The notes: a model not told the origin generated them from the sequence alone. Shown: positions 28,949 through 37,974, numbered from the stretch's first letter. The stretch: 64,000 nucleotides of DNA from Epilithonimonas xixisoli (GCF_004365655.1 NZ_SOEO01000002.1:806001-870000); one strand, 5' to 3'. Program-made: numbers and translations.

Positions 28949-29160
28949 ATGACAACGATAACGATCAATAAGCGCACAAAAGCAGGCAAATTACTTTTCG
29001 AAATGGCAAAACTTCTCTCTGAGAAAGAAAAAGTGTTTTCATTAATGAAGAAGAAAAACCTCGTTACAACAAGGAAACCGAAAAGGCTATGAAAGATGCT
29101 CGTGCAGGGAAAACAACGTCTGTAAGTTTGGAAGATTTCAGAAATCAATTGTATTCTTGA
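28949..29160 (+). pseudogene. Antitoxin-like gene, frameshifted
   Basis: The first frame reads MTTITINKRTKAGKLLFEMA and is cut short at 47 residues. After a T-run near 28990-29036 the -1 frame continues INEEEKPRYNKETEKAMKDA and ends SLEDFRNQLYS at a TGA that overlaps the toxin ATG. Adding one T in GTGTTTTCATT (about 29030-29040) would restore a 70-residue protein. Its size and the toxin just behind it point to the antitoxin of a YafQ-type pair; the exact family is uncertain. Sequencing error in the homopolymer is the main alternative to true decay. Confidence 0.75.
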
Positions 29161-29430
29161 TGTATCGTTTAGAACAAACCAATCAATTCAGAAAAGATGT
29201 CAAGCTCGCAAAAAAGCGGGGCTTGAATATGAAAATACTTGATGAAGTTGTTACGTTTTTAGTAACGGAACAAACTTCCTCCAAAATACAAAGCACACAA
29301 ACTTTCCGGAAATTACGAAGGCTATTGGGAATGCCATTTAAAACCTGACTGGCTTTTGGTTTGGGATCAGGAAGAGGAAATCAGATTAATCACATTAGTC
29401 AGAACCGGAACACATTCTGATTTGTTCTGA
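29160..29430 (+). pseudogene. YafQ/RelE-family mRNA interferase toxin, frameshifted
   Basis: The N-terminal part MYRLEQTNQFRKDVKLAKKR runs to VTFLVTEQ. It then shifts frame, and the rest reads LPPKYKAHKLSGNYEGYWEC, HLKPDWLLVWDQEEE and LVRTGTHSDLF. These are the diagnostic YafQ/RelE core and C-terminus (ECH-PDWLL and RTG-HSDLF, the latter holding a catalytic histidine). Removing one A from CAAAC near 29271-29275 gives an intact 89-residue toxin. As the sequence stands, the zero frame stops after 62 residues without the catalytic C-terminus. It overlaps the antitoxin stop (TGATG), the usual coupling. Confidence 0.85.
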
Positions 29431-29435
29431 AATAA

Positions 29436-29456
29436 AATTTCGCCCATTTAATCTGA
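29436..29456 (+). repeat. 21-bp direct repeat, right copy
   Basis: Identical to 28867-28887, beginning 5 bases after the toxin stop and ending 6 bases before the -7 box of the next gene. The pair defines a 569-bp period. Confidence 0.95.
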
Positions 29457-29462
29457 AAGCAT

Positions 29463-29470
29463 TATTTTTG
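29463..29470 (+). promoter_or_regulatory. Promoter -7 box of the LysM gene
   Basis: TATTTTTG, 18 bases before the ATG at 29489. It excludes the TTG at 29468 as a start codon. The -33 region would fall in the 21-bp repeat and has no good match. Confidence 0.5.
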
Positions 29471-29488
29471 TATCATTATAAAAAAAGG

Positions 29489-31495
29489 ATGGTTAAAAAG
29501 ATTTTCATTTTATCAGCACTTATCGGCTTCTTGGGACTTTCTGCACAGAAAACGCACACTGTAGCTCCAAAAGAAACACCTTACGGGATTTCCAAACAAT
29601 ATGGTATCACGATTGATGAATTGTATCAATTGAATCCTTCCAAAAAAGAAGGAGGTCTTAAAATTGGTGATGTGATTACGGTTTCCAAATCCGGAAGCCA
29701 ACCGAAAACCTCGACTCCAAAAGCGACGCCTGTAAGTGCGGTAACTAACAATGGAAAAACGGGTTTCATCACTTTGCAACCAAAGCAAACCATCTACGGC
29801 ATTACAAAACAATATAAAATCTCTGAAGCAGATCTTAGAAAACTAAACCCAGATTTGGATTCTCACACCAAAATTGGTGATAAGATCATTTTGCCTTTAG
29901 AGAATATTGAGAAATACGCTGGTTCTACGCCAACAGCAGTTGTTCAAACTACAACAACTACTACTACGACAGAAAAACCTGCCGAAGTAAAAACAGTAAC
30001 TAAAACTGAAACCGCTTCTCCGGACAAAGGTTTGTACGTGGTTCAGGCGAAAGATAATTATTATAAAATCTCAAGACAATTCAACTTGACACAGAAGCAA
30101 TTGTTTGCTTTGAATCCAGGTTTGGAATCCGCAGGCTTGAAACCTGGCGAAGCGATTAGAGTTTCTGGTTCAGATTCTGTGGCAAGTTCTTCCAATTCTA
30201 TCAAGGTTGAAGATAATTCCCAAAGTACGACAACATCGGCTCCAGTGACGAAAACAGTGAGTTCTCAAAACACAGCTTCCAATGTGACCTACACCGCAAC
30301 ATCGACTTTCACGGAAGACGATTTTGTGACATACACCGTTCAAAGTGGCGACACGATGTTCAGCATTATGAACAGATTCAACGTGACTTTGGATCAATTG
30401 ATTTCATTAAATCCAAATCTTTCCGATGGTTTGAAAGCTGGAATGACTTTGAAAATCAAGAAGCAAGATCCAATGTATTCCAAAAAAAGTGGCGATGTTT
30501 TGAGCGTTGTTTTGATGTTACCTTTCGGTTTTGATGCCAACGATGCGAAGTACAGAACGCTGTCAATGGATTTTTTGACAGGCGCTAAACTGGCGGCTGA
30601 AAGAAATGCAAAGACGGGACAAAAACTGGACATCAAAGTGGTAGATGCAGGAAACGAAACGACTTTCAAAAACAGCCTTTCGCAAATCAATCCGGACAAT
30701 ACGGATTTGATTGTTGGTCCTTTTTTCAAATCGAGTGTTTTGGAAGTTCTTAAATTTGTGAATGACAAAAAGATTCCTGTGGTTGCGCCTTTTGCCAACT
30801 CAGAAGACCTTTTTGATTACAGTAATTTAATCATCATCGAAACTGAAAATTCTGTTTATTCAGACAGAATTGTGAAAGAAGTTTCACAGGTTTATAAAGA
30901 CCAAAAAATTTACATCGTTGCAGATAATTCCAAAGCCAATGCCAACGCAATCAAAGCTGGTTTGGAAAAATCTTTGTCAAAAGCAAATGTGATTATCGTC
31001 AATTCATCCAATGAGATTCAGTTAGAAAACAATATGATGACGGGACAATCCGTTCCTGTGATTGCTGTTTTGGCTGATGATGATGAAACTGCAGGAAGTG
31101 CTTTTGCATCAAAAGTTATTGCTCTTGGAAAACAAACCGAGGGCGTAAAAGCATTCAGTATGTTCTACAATCCAAGTTTTGAGAAAAATGTGGATGATCT
31201 TTCAAAAGCAAGTTTGGTTTATCTGATGGACAGAAAAATCAATTACGACGGCGATTTCGAAAAAGAAATTCTTGCAGATTACAAAGCAAAATATTGCAAA
31301 TCACCATCCAAATATGCCGTAATCGGGTTTGATGTGATGAACGATATGCTGACGAGAGAAAACAAAAAAGGCGAGATCTTCAAACAAATCGGAAAATCTC
31401 AAACGCAACTCGCTACAAAATTCGAATTCGTAAAAGCAAAACCAAACGGCGCATACATCAACAACGGTTACAGAGTTGTAAGATTAATGCAGTAA
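29489..31495 (+). CDS. LysM-repeat protein fused to a periplasmic-binding (type 1) domain
   Basis: A 668-residue exported protein with a signal peptide ending GLSAQ. Four LysM domains bind peptidoglycan, at about residues 22-67, 88-132, 175-222 and 278-325 (for example YTVQSGDTMFSIMNRFNV). Ser/Thr-rich linkers join them. From about residue 335 the chain turns into a type 1 periplasmic-binding-protein fold (VLMLPFGFDANDAKYR, DLIVGPFFKSSVLEVLKF, PVVAPFANSEDLF) like that of amino-acid ABC transporters. No transporter genes lie nearby, so a cell-wall-anchored sensor or scaffold is likelier than uptake. The start is set by the promoter position. Confidence 0.88.
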   Translation: MVKKIFILSALIGFLGLSAQKTHTVAPKETPYGISKQYGITIDELYQLNPSKKEGGLKIGDVITVSKSGSQPKTSTPKATPVSAVTNNGKTGFITLQPKQTIYGITKQYKISEADLRKLNPDLDSHTKIGDKIILPLENIEKYAGSTPTAVVQTTTTTTTTEKPAEVKTVTKTETASPDKGLYVVQAKDNYYKISRQFNLTQKQLFALNPGLESAGLKPGEAIRVSGSDSVASSSNSIKVEDNSQSTTTSAPVTKTVSSQNTASNVTYTATSTFTEDDFVTYTVQSGDTMFSIMNRFNVTLDQLISLNPNLSDGLKAGMTLKIKKQDPMYSKKSGDVLSVVLMLPFGFDANDAKYRTLSMDFLTGAKLAAERNAKTGQKLDIKVVDAGNETTFKNSLSQINPDNTDLIVGPFFKSSVLEVLKFVNDKKIPVVAPFANSEDLFDYSNLIIIETENSVYSDRIVKEVSQVYKDQKIYIVADNSKANANAIKAGLEKSLSKANVIIVNSSNEIQLENNMMTGQSVPVIAVLADDDETAGSAFASKVIALGKQTEGVKAFSMFYNPSFEKNVDDLSKASLVYLMDRKINYDGDFEKEILADYKAKYCKSPSKYAVIGFDVMNDMLTRENKKGEIFKQIGKSQTQLATKFEFVKAKPNGAYINNGYRVVRLMQ

Positions 31496-31617
31496 ATAAT
31501 AGTTGATAAGCGATGAATGATAAGTGATTCAGAATTCGTAATTTCAAGATTAAAATAAAATTTAAAACATTGATGATATAATCATTTATCAATCATCAAT
31601 TATCATTTATAAAATAT

Positions 31618-32493
31618 ATGAAAGCACTTGTATTTCCTGGTCAGGGTTCACAATATGTAGGAATGGGAAAAGAATTGTACGATTCCCGAAGAGATGTGAA
31701 AGACTTGATGGATTCTGCCAATGAGATTCTCGGTTTCGACCTTGTTTCAATAATGTTCAATGGGACAGACGAAGACCTTAAAAAAACCAGCGTTACCCAA
31801 CCTGCGATTTTCCTACACTCTGTTGCAGCTGTAAAAGTTGCCAATGGATTGGGCGCAGAAATGGTTGCTGGACATTCTTTGGGAGAATTTTCCGCTTTGG
31901 TAGCAAACGGCGTTTTGTCTTTTGAAGACGGACTGAAGTTGGTTTACGAAAGAGCTCAGGCAATGCAAATGGCTTGCGACATCAATCCAAGTTCTATGGC
32001 GGCAATTCTCGGTTTGGAAGATTCCAAAGTGGAGGAGATCTGTGCGACAATCGAAGGAATCGTAGTTCCTGCGAATTACAACTGTCCTGGGCAATTGGTA
32101 ATTTCTGGCGAAACCACTTCTGTGGAAAAAGCTTGTGAAGCGTTGAAAGCAGCTGGTGCAAAAAGAGCGTTGTTATTGCCTGTGAACGGTGCATTCCATT
32201 CTCCTTTGATGATGCCTGCGCAAGAAAGATTGGCTTCTGCTATCGAGAAAACTAATTTCCGTAAAGCTACAATTCCGGTTTATCAAAACATCACGACAAC
32301 TGCAATTTCCGATCCGGAAGAAATTAAGAAAAACCTGATTGCGCAATTGACAGGTCCTGTAAAATGGACGCAAAGTGTACAAAATATGATAAAAGATGGC
32401 GCAAGTAACTTTGTAGAAGTTGGTCCTGGTAAGACACTTCAAGGTTTGATTAAGAAAATCGATTCAGAAGTTTTCGTAGCCTCTGCGATTTAA
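31618..32493 (+). CDS. fabD: Malonyl-CoA:ACP transacylase FabD
   Basis: A 291-residue enzyme that loads malonyl groups onto acyl carrier protein for fatty-acid synthesis. It has FPGQGSQYVGMGKELY at the N-terminus, the active serine in GHSLGEFSAL, the arginine in YERAQAMQ and the histidine in NGAFHSPLM. Length is typical. It stands alone, not in a fab cluster. The 122-bp gap before it is full of ATCA/TGAT words and holds no gene. A dispersed hairpin repeat starts 13 bases after its stop. Confidence 0.96.
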   Translation: MKALVFPGQGSQYVGMGKELYDSRRDVKDLMDSANEILGFDLVSIMFNGTDEDLKKTSVTQPAIFLHSVAAVKVANGLGAEMVAGHSLGEFSALVANGVLSFEDGLKLVYERAQAMQMACDINPSSMAAILGLEDSKVEEICATIEGIVVPANYNCPGQLVISGETTSVEKACEALKAAGAKRALLLPVNGAFHSPLMMPAQERLASAIEKTNFRKATIPVYQNITTTAISDPEEIKKNLIAQLTGPVKWTQSVQNMIKDGASNFVEVGPGKTLQGLIKKIDSEVFVASAI

Positions 32494-32506
32494 AATAAGA
32501 ATTTTT

Positions 32507-32597
32507 GGGCAGCTTTTCCGCGCTCCGTTCCCGCTATTTTGCCAAGCTAAAGCCACGCAAAAAATGAGCTCCACTCAGCTCGGGCTGCAGATTCAAC
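32507..32597 (+). repeat. Dispersed 3'-end hairpin repeat, copy 2
   Basis: A 91-bp element: GGGCAGC, then TTTTCCGCGCTCCGTTCCCGC, a short centre with TATTTTGC facing GCAAAAAAT, and GAGCTCCACTCAGCTCGGGC leading to CTGCAGATTCAAC. The outer GCAGC and GCTGC can pair. It is the shortest copy, because the central arms are reduced. It follows fabD in the same orientation. Confidence 0.85.
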
Positions 32598-32631
32598 GTT
32601 TAAAGACGTTATCAAAATTAAATAGAAAGAT

Positions 32632-33534
32632 ATGAACAGAATATTTTCCCCCGGAAAGCTAATGCTGACCTCAGAATATGTTGCTGTTGATGGCGCTCTT
32701 GTTCTGGCTGTTCCCACAAAGCTAGGACAAGAGCTTTTTTTTACCGAAAGTGATGACCAAAAATCATTGATTCATTGGCAGGCTTATCATCAAAACCAAT
32801 TATGGTTGGATGCAAAGATTGATTATAAAAATTGGGAAATCCTGGAAACCAATAATCAAAAAGCCACAGAGTTTATTCTTAAAGTTCTCAAAAACGTTCA
32901 GAATCTTTCTGAAAACAAATCCAAAAGTGATGTTTCGTATCACTTAGAAACAAATCTTCAATTTCCATCCGACTTCGGGCTTGGAAGCAGTTCTACTTTG
33001 ATGAGCAACTTGGCAGAATGGGCCGAGATTGATCCATTTATTTTGAACGAAGTAAGTCTTGGCGGAAGCGGTTACGATGTTGCTGTTGCCAAAGAAAAGT
33101 CTGCAGTTCTCTACAGTCGATTTCCCGAGAGGACTTATCATAGAATTAATTTCAATCCAAATTTTAAAGACGAGCTGATTTTTATCCATCTCAATCAAAA
33201 ACAAGATACGCGGGAAGGAATTTCTCATTACAAGTCAAAGCCGACTTCAACGGAATTAATCAATGACTATTCTAAATTAACCGAAAAGATTGTAAAAAGT
33301 CAGAATTTGGAAGAATTTTCGCAATTGATGACCATTCACGAGCAAAAACTGTCGGATTTTCTTGGAATCCCAACCGTGAAAGAAAAATATTTCCAAAATT
33401 GTCCCAGCTTTGTCAAAAGTTTGGGAGCTTGGGGTGGAGATTTCGTTCTTGCGTCCAAATTTGGAGATTATGAAAGCTATTTTAAAAAGCAGGGATTTTC
33501 TAAAATTTTCTCTTGGAGTGAGTTAATTAATTGA
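32632..33534 (+). CDS. GYDIA-family GHMP kinase
   Basis: A 300-residue GHMP-superfamily protein. It has FSPGKLMLTSEYVAVDGALV at the N-terminus, the ATP loop FGLGSSSTLMSNLA, and GGSGYDVAVA, the sequence that names the GYDIA group. Flavobacteriia use the mevalonate pathway for isoprenoids, and this group is often listed with its kinases, but the true substrate is not known to me. The C-terminal GHMP domain keeps KSLGAWGGDFVLAS. It lies after fabD and before pckA, both on the same strand but with separate control. Confidence 0.85.
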   Translation: MNRIFSPGKLMLTSEYVAVDGALVLAVPTKLGQELFFTESDDQKSLIHWQAYHQNQLWLDAKIDYKNWEILETNNQKATEFILKVLKNVQNLSENKSKSDVSYHLETNLQFPSDFGLGSSSTLMSNLAEWAEIDPFILNEVSLGGSGYDVAVAKEKSAVLYSRFPERTYHRINFNPNFKDELIFIHLNQKQDTREGISHYKSKPTSTELINDYSKLTEKIVKSQNLEEFSQLMTIHEQKLSDFLGIPTVKEKYFQNCPSFVKSLGAWGGDFVLASKFGDYESYFKKQGFSKIFSWSELIN

Positions 33535-33588
33535 TTATTAATTAATTGTAAATTTTTATTAAACTGATGAAAGTCATTTTATAAAAAC

Positions 33589-33618
33589 TTTGATAATTGG
33601 CTGATATTTTTACATTTG
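33589..33618 (+). promoter_or_regulatory. Promoter of pckA
   Basis: TTTG (33589-33592), 18 bp, TACATTTG (33611-33618), an excellent match to the Bacteroidota promoter. Expected transcription start is near 33625, giving a leader of about 28 bases. Confidence 0.75.
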
Positions 33619-33652
33619 TCGCAACACCTTTAATCTTCAAAAAAAATTAAAA

Positions 33653-35266
33653 ATGGACAAGTTAAAATCTTATCTCGAGCGTCAAGGTATTTTTGACGTC
33701 AAAGAAATCATTCACAATCCCACTTACGAAGAAATTTTCCAAGCAGAGATGGATCCAAGCAATTCTGGTTTTGCAAAAGGAATTTTGACAAAATCTGGTG
33801 CTGTAGCTGTAAAAACCGGGATTTTTACCGGCAGATCTCCAAAAGACAGATACATCGTGAATGACAGCATCACGAAGGATACGATCTGGTGGGACGGAAC
33901 CATCAACAGACCAACTTCTGTAGAAATTTTTGATGAGTTAAAAGATATCGTGACCAAAGATCTTTCAAACGAAAAGCTTTATGTTGTTGATACCTATTGC
34001 GGTTCCAACGAAGACACAAGATTGAAAGTAAGATTCGTGACCAAAGTGGCTTGGCAAGCGCATTTTGTGATGAATATGTTCATCCGTCCTTCTCATTATG
34101 ACCTTCAAAATTATGGCGAGCCGGACTTTGTAGTCATCAATTCTTCCGAATCTGTAAATCCAAATTGGGAACAACAGGGACTTAATTCTGAGGTTTTCGT
34201 AATGTTTGATTTGACGAAAAAAATGCAGATCATTGGCGGAACTTGGTACGGCGGAGAAATGAAAAAAGGAATGTTTGCGATAATGAATTATTACCTTCCG
34301 CTGAAAGGAATGGCATCAATGCATTGTTCCGCAAACGTAGGTGAAAAGGGCGATGTAGCTGTTTTCTTCGGGCTTTCCGGAACTGGAAAAACGACACTTT
34401 CTGCAGATCCAAAAAGATATTTGATTGGGGACGATGAGCACGGTTGGGACAATAATGGCGTTTTCAATTACGAAGGTGGTTGCTATGCAAAGGTGATTGA
34501 CCTTAGCAAAGAAAAAGAACCGGACATCTATGGTGCAATTAAAAGAGATGCGCTTTTGGAAAATGTAATGACGGATGACGAAGGAAATGTAGATTATGCT
34601 GACGGTTCGATTACGGAAAACACAAGAGTTTCCTATCCAATTTATCATATCAGCAAAATAGTGTTGCCATCCAAAGCTGGTCACGCAAGCAAAATCATTT
34701 ATTTGTCAGCAGATGCATTTGGAGTTTTGCCTCCGGTTTCTATCTTGACAGAAAGCCAAGCGCAATATCATTTCCTTTGCGGATATACATCAAAATTAGC
34801 AGGAACAGAACGTGGAATCACAGAACCAACGCCATCTTTTTCTCCAGCATTTGGTGAGGCATTTTTGACGCTTCATCCAACGATGTATTCCAAAACGTTG
34901 ATTGGAAAAATGAAGGAACACAACGCAAAAGCTTATTTGGTAAACACAGGCTGGAACGGAACTGGCAAAAGAATTTCTTTGAAAGATACAAGAGCAATCA
35001 TCGATGCAATCATTGATGGAAGCATTGATAAAGCTGAGACAGATCACGTTCCAATTATGAATCTGGAATTCCCAACTTCTCTTCCAAATGTTTCCGAACA
35101 CATTTTGGATCCAAGAGATACTTATGAAAATAATTCTGATTGGGAGAAAAAAGCGAAAGATTTGGCCAAAAAATACATCAAATATTTTGAGCAGTTTGCC
35201 GATAACGACGAAGCTCGTGAATTGATTTCTTCTGGTCCGGTTTTATCAGAAGTTCATCAAAATTAA
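33653..35266 (+). CDS. pckA: Phosphoenolpyruvate carboxykinase (ATP)
   Basis: A 537-residue gluconeogenic enzyme that converts oxaloacetate and ATP to phosphoenolpyruvate. It has [14 protein letters not shown] near the N-terminus, the Walker A loop [14 protein letters not shown], the metal-binding GDDEHGW and the conserved [12 protein letters not shown] and [13 protein letters not shown] stretches. Length is typical. It has its own promoter and terminator and no functional link with its neighbours. Confidence 0.97.
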   Translation: MDKLKSYLERQGIFDVKEIIHNPTYEEIFQAEMDPSNSGFAKGILTKSGAVAVKTGIFTGRSPKDRYIVNDSITKDTIWWDGTINRPTSVEIFDELKDIVTKDLSNEKLYVVDTYCGSNEDTRLKVRFVTKVAWQAHFVMNMFIRPSHYDLQNYGEPDFVVINSSESVNPNWEQQGLNSEVFVMFDLTKKMQIIGGTWYGGEMKKGMFAIMNYYLPLKGMASMHCSANVGEKGDVAVFFGLSGTGKTTLSADPKRYLIGDDEHGWDNNGVFNYEGGCYAKVIDLSKEKEPDIYGAIKRDALLENVMTDDEGNVDYADGSITENTRVSYPIYHISKIVLPSKAGHASKIIYLSADAFGVLPPVSILTESQAQYHFLCGYTSKLAGTERGITEPTPSFSPAFGEAFLTLHPTMYSKTLIGKMKEHNAKAYLVNTGWNGTGKRISLKDTRAIIDAIIDGSIDKAETDHVPIMNLEFPTSLPNVSEHILDPRDTYENNSDWEKKAKDLAKKYIKYFEQFADNDEARELISSGPVLSEVHQN

Positions 35267-35288
35267 ATTTAAAATAATGTTAAATATC

Positions 35289-35317
35289 AAACGCTTCCAA
35301 TTCGGAAGCGTTTTTTT
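35289..35317. terminator. Intrinsic terminator after pckA
   Basis: AAACGCTTCC and GGAAGCGTTT pair around AATTC and run into T7. The stem lies next to the stop of the convergent gene at 35316 and can serve it as well. Confidence 0.9.
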
Positions 35318-36068
35318 ATTCTAATAGTTTACCAGCTTGATAAAGAATCTGTTTGTTATTTTTCTCAACGGTCAACGATATTTCCGGTGCGTCTTTTTCG
35401 CCGATGATTCCTCTGTAAATCTCATAATTATATTCTCCTTTTTTGAAAATGATGGTGTGATTTCCGCCACTTCCTTCCATTCGGATTGTGCCATTAGTTA
35501 AAATCAAATCGGGTTTTGAATTTTCGGATTTACCGATTTTCCAAGAGGCGTATCTGTATTTTTCATTGGCTAATTCATCAATTCTGATCAGATAACTTTT
35601 TGTCTGGATTTTGTAAGTTGGCGATTTGAAAGTTTTTAAGGACGAATGCAATTTACTTTTATCATTACTGATCAGATTCTTTTTCTGAGTCAATTCAAAA
35701 TGACTTTGATAGTTGAGTGCTTTTATTTTTCCGTCAGATTCTATCCAAAGATTGCCGTTGTTAAGCATAATTCCGTGCCATCCAACTTCACTCCATTGAT
35801 CGATTTTTGAGTTTGAAATCTCATCAACAATTGTTTTATCAAAAATCTGGTTGAATCTTTTCTTTAAATCTGCTTCATTTTTGACTGGTGGAATTGGATA
35901 TTCTCGATTCAGAGGATAAGTAATCACCTTCGAAATGCCATCGATGTTTTTAGTTTTAAATAAATTGATCAACTTTTGAATGTTCTCAATTTCAGTTTTA
36001 TCCAAATCATTTTGAGCAAACGAGAGATTGAAAATTAATAATAAGAGAATCAGAATTTTATACTTCAT
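35316..36068 (-). CDS. Unknown secreted protein
   Basis: A 250-residue protein with a signal peptide (MKYKILILLLLIFNLSFAQ). I do not recognise a named family. Residues about 20-130 (EIENIQKLINLFKTKNIDGI, then DQWSEVGWHGIMLNNGNLWI) resemble the SnoaL-like or 'stress' alpha+beta modules common in Bacteroidota. The C-terminal half is beta-rich and ends in a short domain around GNHTIIFKKGEYNYEIY. It is probably periplasmic. It lies 11 bp after the hydrolase gene, so the two are probably cotranscribed. Confidence 0.7.
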   Translation of the reverse strand: MKYKILILLLLIFNLSFAQNDLDKTEIENIQKLINLFKTKNIDGISKVITYPLNREYPIPPVKNEADLKKRFNQIFDKTIVDEISNSKIDQWSEVGWHGIMLNNGNLWIESDGKIKALNYQSHFELTQKKNLISNDKSKLHSSLKTFKSPTYKIQTKSYLIRIDELANEKYRYASWKIGKSENSKPDLILTNGTIRMEGSGGNHTIIFKKGEYNYEIYRGIIGEKDAPEISLTVEKNNKQILYQAGKLLE

Positions 36069-36079
36069 CGGTTTTAATT

Positions 36080-36718
36080 TTATTTTAAAAATGAATTGTG
36101 TGCTTTTTCAAAACCAATCGTCGTAGATTCTCCGTGTCCGCTGAAAACCTTTGTTGATTCTGGAAGCGTGAGTAATTTTGTTTTGATGCTGGTGATCAAT
36201 TGGTCGTAATCGCCTTTGTAGAGGTCTGTTCTGCCTATGCTCATCATAAAAAGTGCATCACCGGAAATCACAAATTCATTCTCCTTATTATAAAAAGCTA
36301 TACTTCCCGGCGAATGTCCCGGAACATCTAAAATTTGAAAAACATCTGAACCTAATTTAATCTCGTCGCCTTCTTTTATCAATTGTTTTTCGCCACTGAA
36401 AGCTGGGAAAAAGAAACCATATTTTTTTGCTGTAAACGGCGCTTGCTCGAGAATTTCGATTTCATTAGAATGAAGCAAAACCGGAACTTTGAATTCGTCA
36501 TGAGCCCATTGCAAGCCTATGATATGATCGATGTGAGCATGCGTTAGAAGAATGTTTTGAATCTTCAAATCTTTGGATTTTATAAATTCACCTAAAACTT
36601 TAGTTTCAGCATCGGGCATATTTCCTGGGTCTATAAGAAAAGCCTCCTTTTCATCGTTATAAATAAGATAAGTGTTTTGCGAAAATGGATTGAAAGTGAA
36701 AGATTCTACGTGTAACAT
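36080..36718 (-). CDS. Metallo-beta-lactamase-fold hydrolase (glyoxalase II-like)
   Basis: A 212-residue cytosolic hydrolase. The zinc-binding motif LTHAHIDHIIG is followed by PGHSPGSIAFY, SGDALFMMSIGRTDLYKGD and SGHGESTTIG, which supply the remaining metal ligands. This is the YcbL/hydroxyacylglutathione-hydrolase-like group that acts on thioesters. The bacillithiol gene bshC in this window makes a bacillithiol thioester a reasonable substrate guess, but that is only inference. It is divergent from the T9SS Plug-family gene, 44 bp away. Confidence 0.88.
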   Translation of the reverse strand: MLHVESFTFNPFSQNTYLIYNDEKEAFLIDPGNMPDAETKVLGEFIKSKDLKIQNILLTHAHIDHIIGLQWAHDEFKVPVLLHSNEIEILEQAPFTAKKYGFFFPAFSGEKQLIKEGDEIKLGSDVFQILDVPGHSPGSIAFYNKENEFVISGDALFMMSIGRTDLYKGDYDQLITSIKTKLLTLPESTKVFSGHGESTTIGFEKAHNSFLK

Positions 36719-36762
36719 TTTTTTAATTTAATTGTAAAAATATAAAACATTAACTTAGCGAT

Positions 36763-37974
36763 ATGAATCTAATTAGACTATTTTTTCTTTTTTTAAGCAC
36801 AATTTCTCTCGCTCAGGAAATCAGAAGTGTACAGGTTTTTAATCCTAAGACTAATGACGAAACGCCGATTATTGCACAAGGCGAGCAGTTGATTTTAAGA
36901 TTTGATGATCTTTCAAATACCAGTCAACTCTACCGATATACCTACAAACATTATAACAGAAATTGGGAAGATGATGGACTTTTCTTCACAGAATATGCGG
37001 ACGGAAGTATGAATGCGCTAATCGATCAGTTTCAATATTCCTTCAATACGTATCAAAAATACACGCATTACGACTTGGTTTTCCCAAACGAAAAAATTCG
37101 TCCAAAGATTTCTGGGAATTACGAAATCATCGTTTACAAAGATTCTCAGGACAAACCATTGTTCAAGAAAAGATTTTCGATCTATGAAAATAATGCTAAT
37201 CTTGGAATTAATGTTACCCGATTGATTGATGCCAAAAATCCAAACGCCAAGCAAAGATTGGAAATCCAAGCGACGGGAAATGGCGCAGGAATTACAAATA
37301 ATATTTCATCGTTGTCATTAAGTGTGATTCAAAATAACAATTGGGGAATTTCTTTGACTAATATTCGACCGAGTTCTACGATGGGAAATCAGCTTTTGTT
37401 TCAGCAATTAGGTTTGGCTTTTCCGGGGAATAATGAATTCTATTATTACGATAATAAAATTATGAACCAAGCGATGGATATGGTCGCAAACACAGAAAAC
37501 ATCGATGGAAAAAATTATACTTATCTGCATCCAGTTTGGGCTTTCCCAGGCGATTATCAATATCAGCCTGATGTAAACGGTGCGTTTTATTTCAGAAGAA
37601 ATGACCTTGGAATTGAGAGAGATGCGAATAGAGAAGGTGATTATTCTTGGGTTTATTTTGCTTTAGACAGTCAAAAATCTGACAAAGAATTCTATGTCTT
37701 AGGAATGTTCAATGATTACAAAGCCGACAAGCTAAGCCAAATGCAATATGACGAAAAAGCACAGAAATACATTGCGAAAATCTATCTGAAACAAGGTTTC
37801 TACAGTTATATTCTTGCAACCAAAGGCTCAGATGGAAAACTGAATTACGGCGAAATCAATGGGAATTTTTGGCAAACGGAAAATCTCTATCAAGCCTTTT
37901 TATATTACACACCGTTCGGTAGAAACTTCGATGGGTTGATGGGTTATGGAGAATTTAGAACTCCTGTGAGGTAA
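36763..37974 (+). CDS. Type IX secretion system Plug-family protein (DUF5103)
   Basis: A 403-residue secreted protein with a signal peptide ending ISLAQ. The N-terminal immunoglobulin-like segment (PIIAQGEQLILRFDDLSNTS, YKHYNRNWEDDGLFFTEYAD) leads into the DUF5103 core, with AFPGDYQYQPDVNGAFYFRR and WVYFALDSQKSDKEFYVLGM. Members of this family include the periplasmic Plug that seals the SprA translocon from the inside. The T9SS substrate at 18051 shows that the system is in use in this organism. Other T9SS genes are not in the window. Confidence 0.88.
   Translation: MNLIRLFFLFLSTISLAQEIRSVQVFNPKTNDETPIIAQGEQLILRFDDLSNTSQLYRYTYKHYNRNWEDDGLFFTEYADGSMNALIDQFQYSFNTYQKYTHYDLVFPNEKIRPKISGNYEIIVYKDSQDKPLFKKRFSIYENNANLGINVTRLIDAKNPNAKQRLEIQATGNGAGITNNISSLSLSVIQNNNWGISLTNIRPSSTMGNQLLFQQLGLAFPGNNEFYYYDNKIMNQAMDMVANTENIDGKNYTYLHPVWAFPGDYQYQPDVNGAFYFRRNDLGIERDANREGDYSWVYFALDSQKSDKEFYVLGMFNDYKADKLSQMQYDEKAQKYIAKIYLKQGFYSYILATKGSDGKLNYGEINGNFWQTENLYQAFLYYTPFGRNFDGLMGYGEFRTPVR

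Noticed and set aside
31496-31617. ATCA/TGAT-rich gap before fabD, considered as a CRISPR-like or iteron array.
   Set aside because: The words are degenerate and irregularly spaced; no repeat-spacer order or defined unit length is seen.
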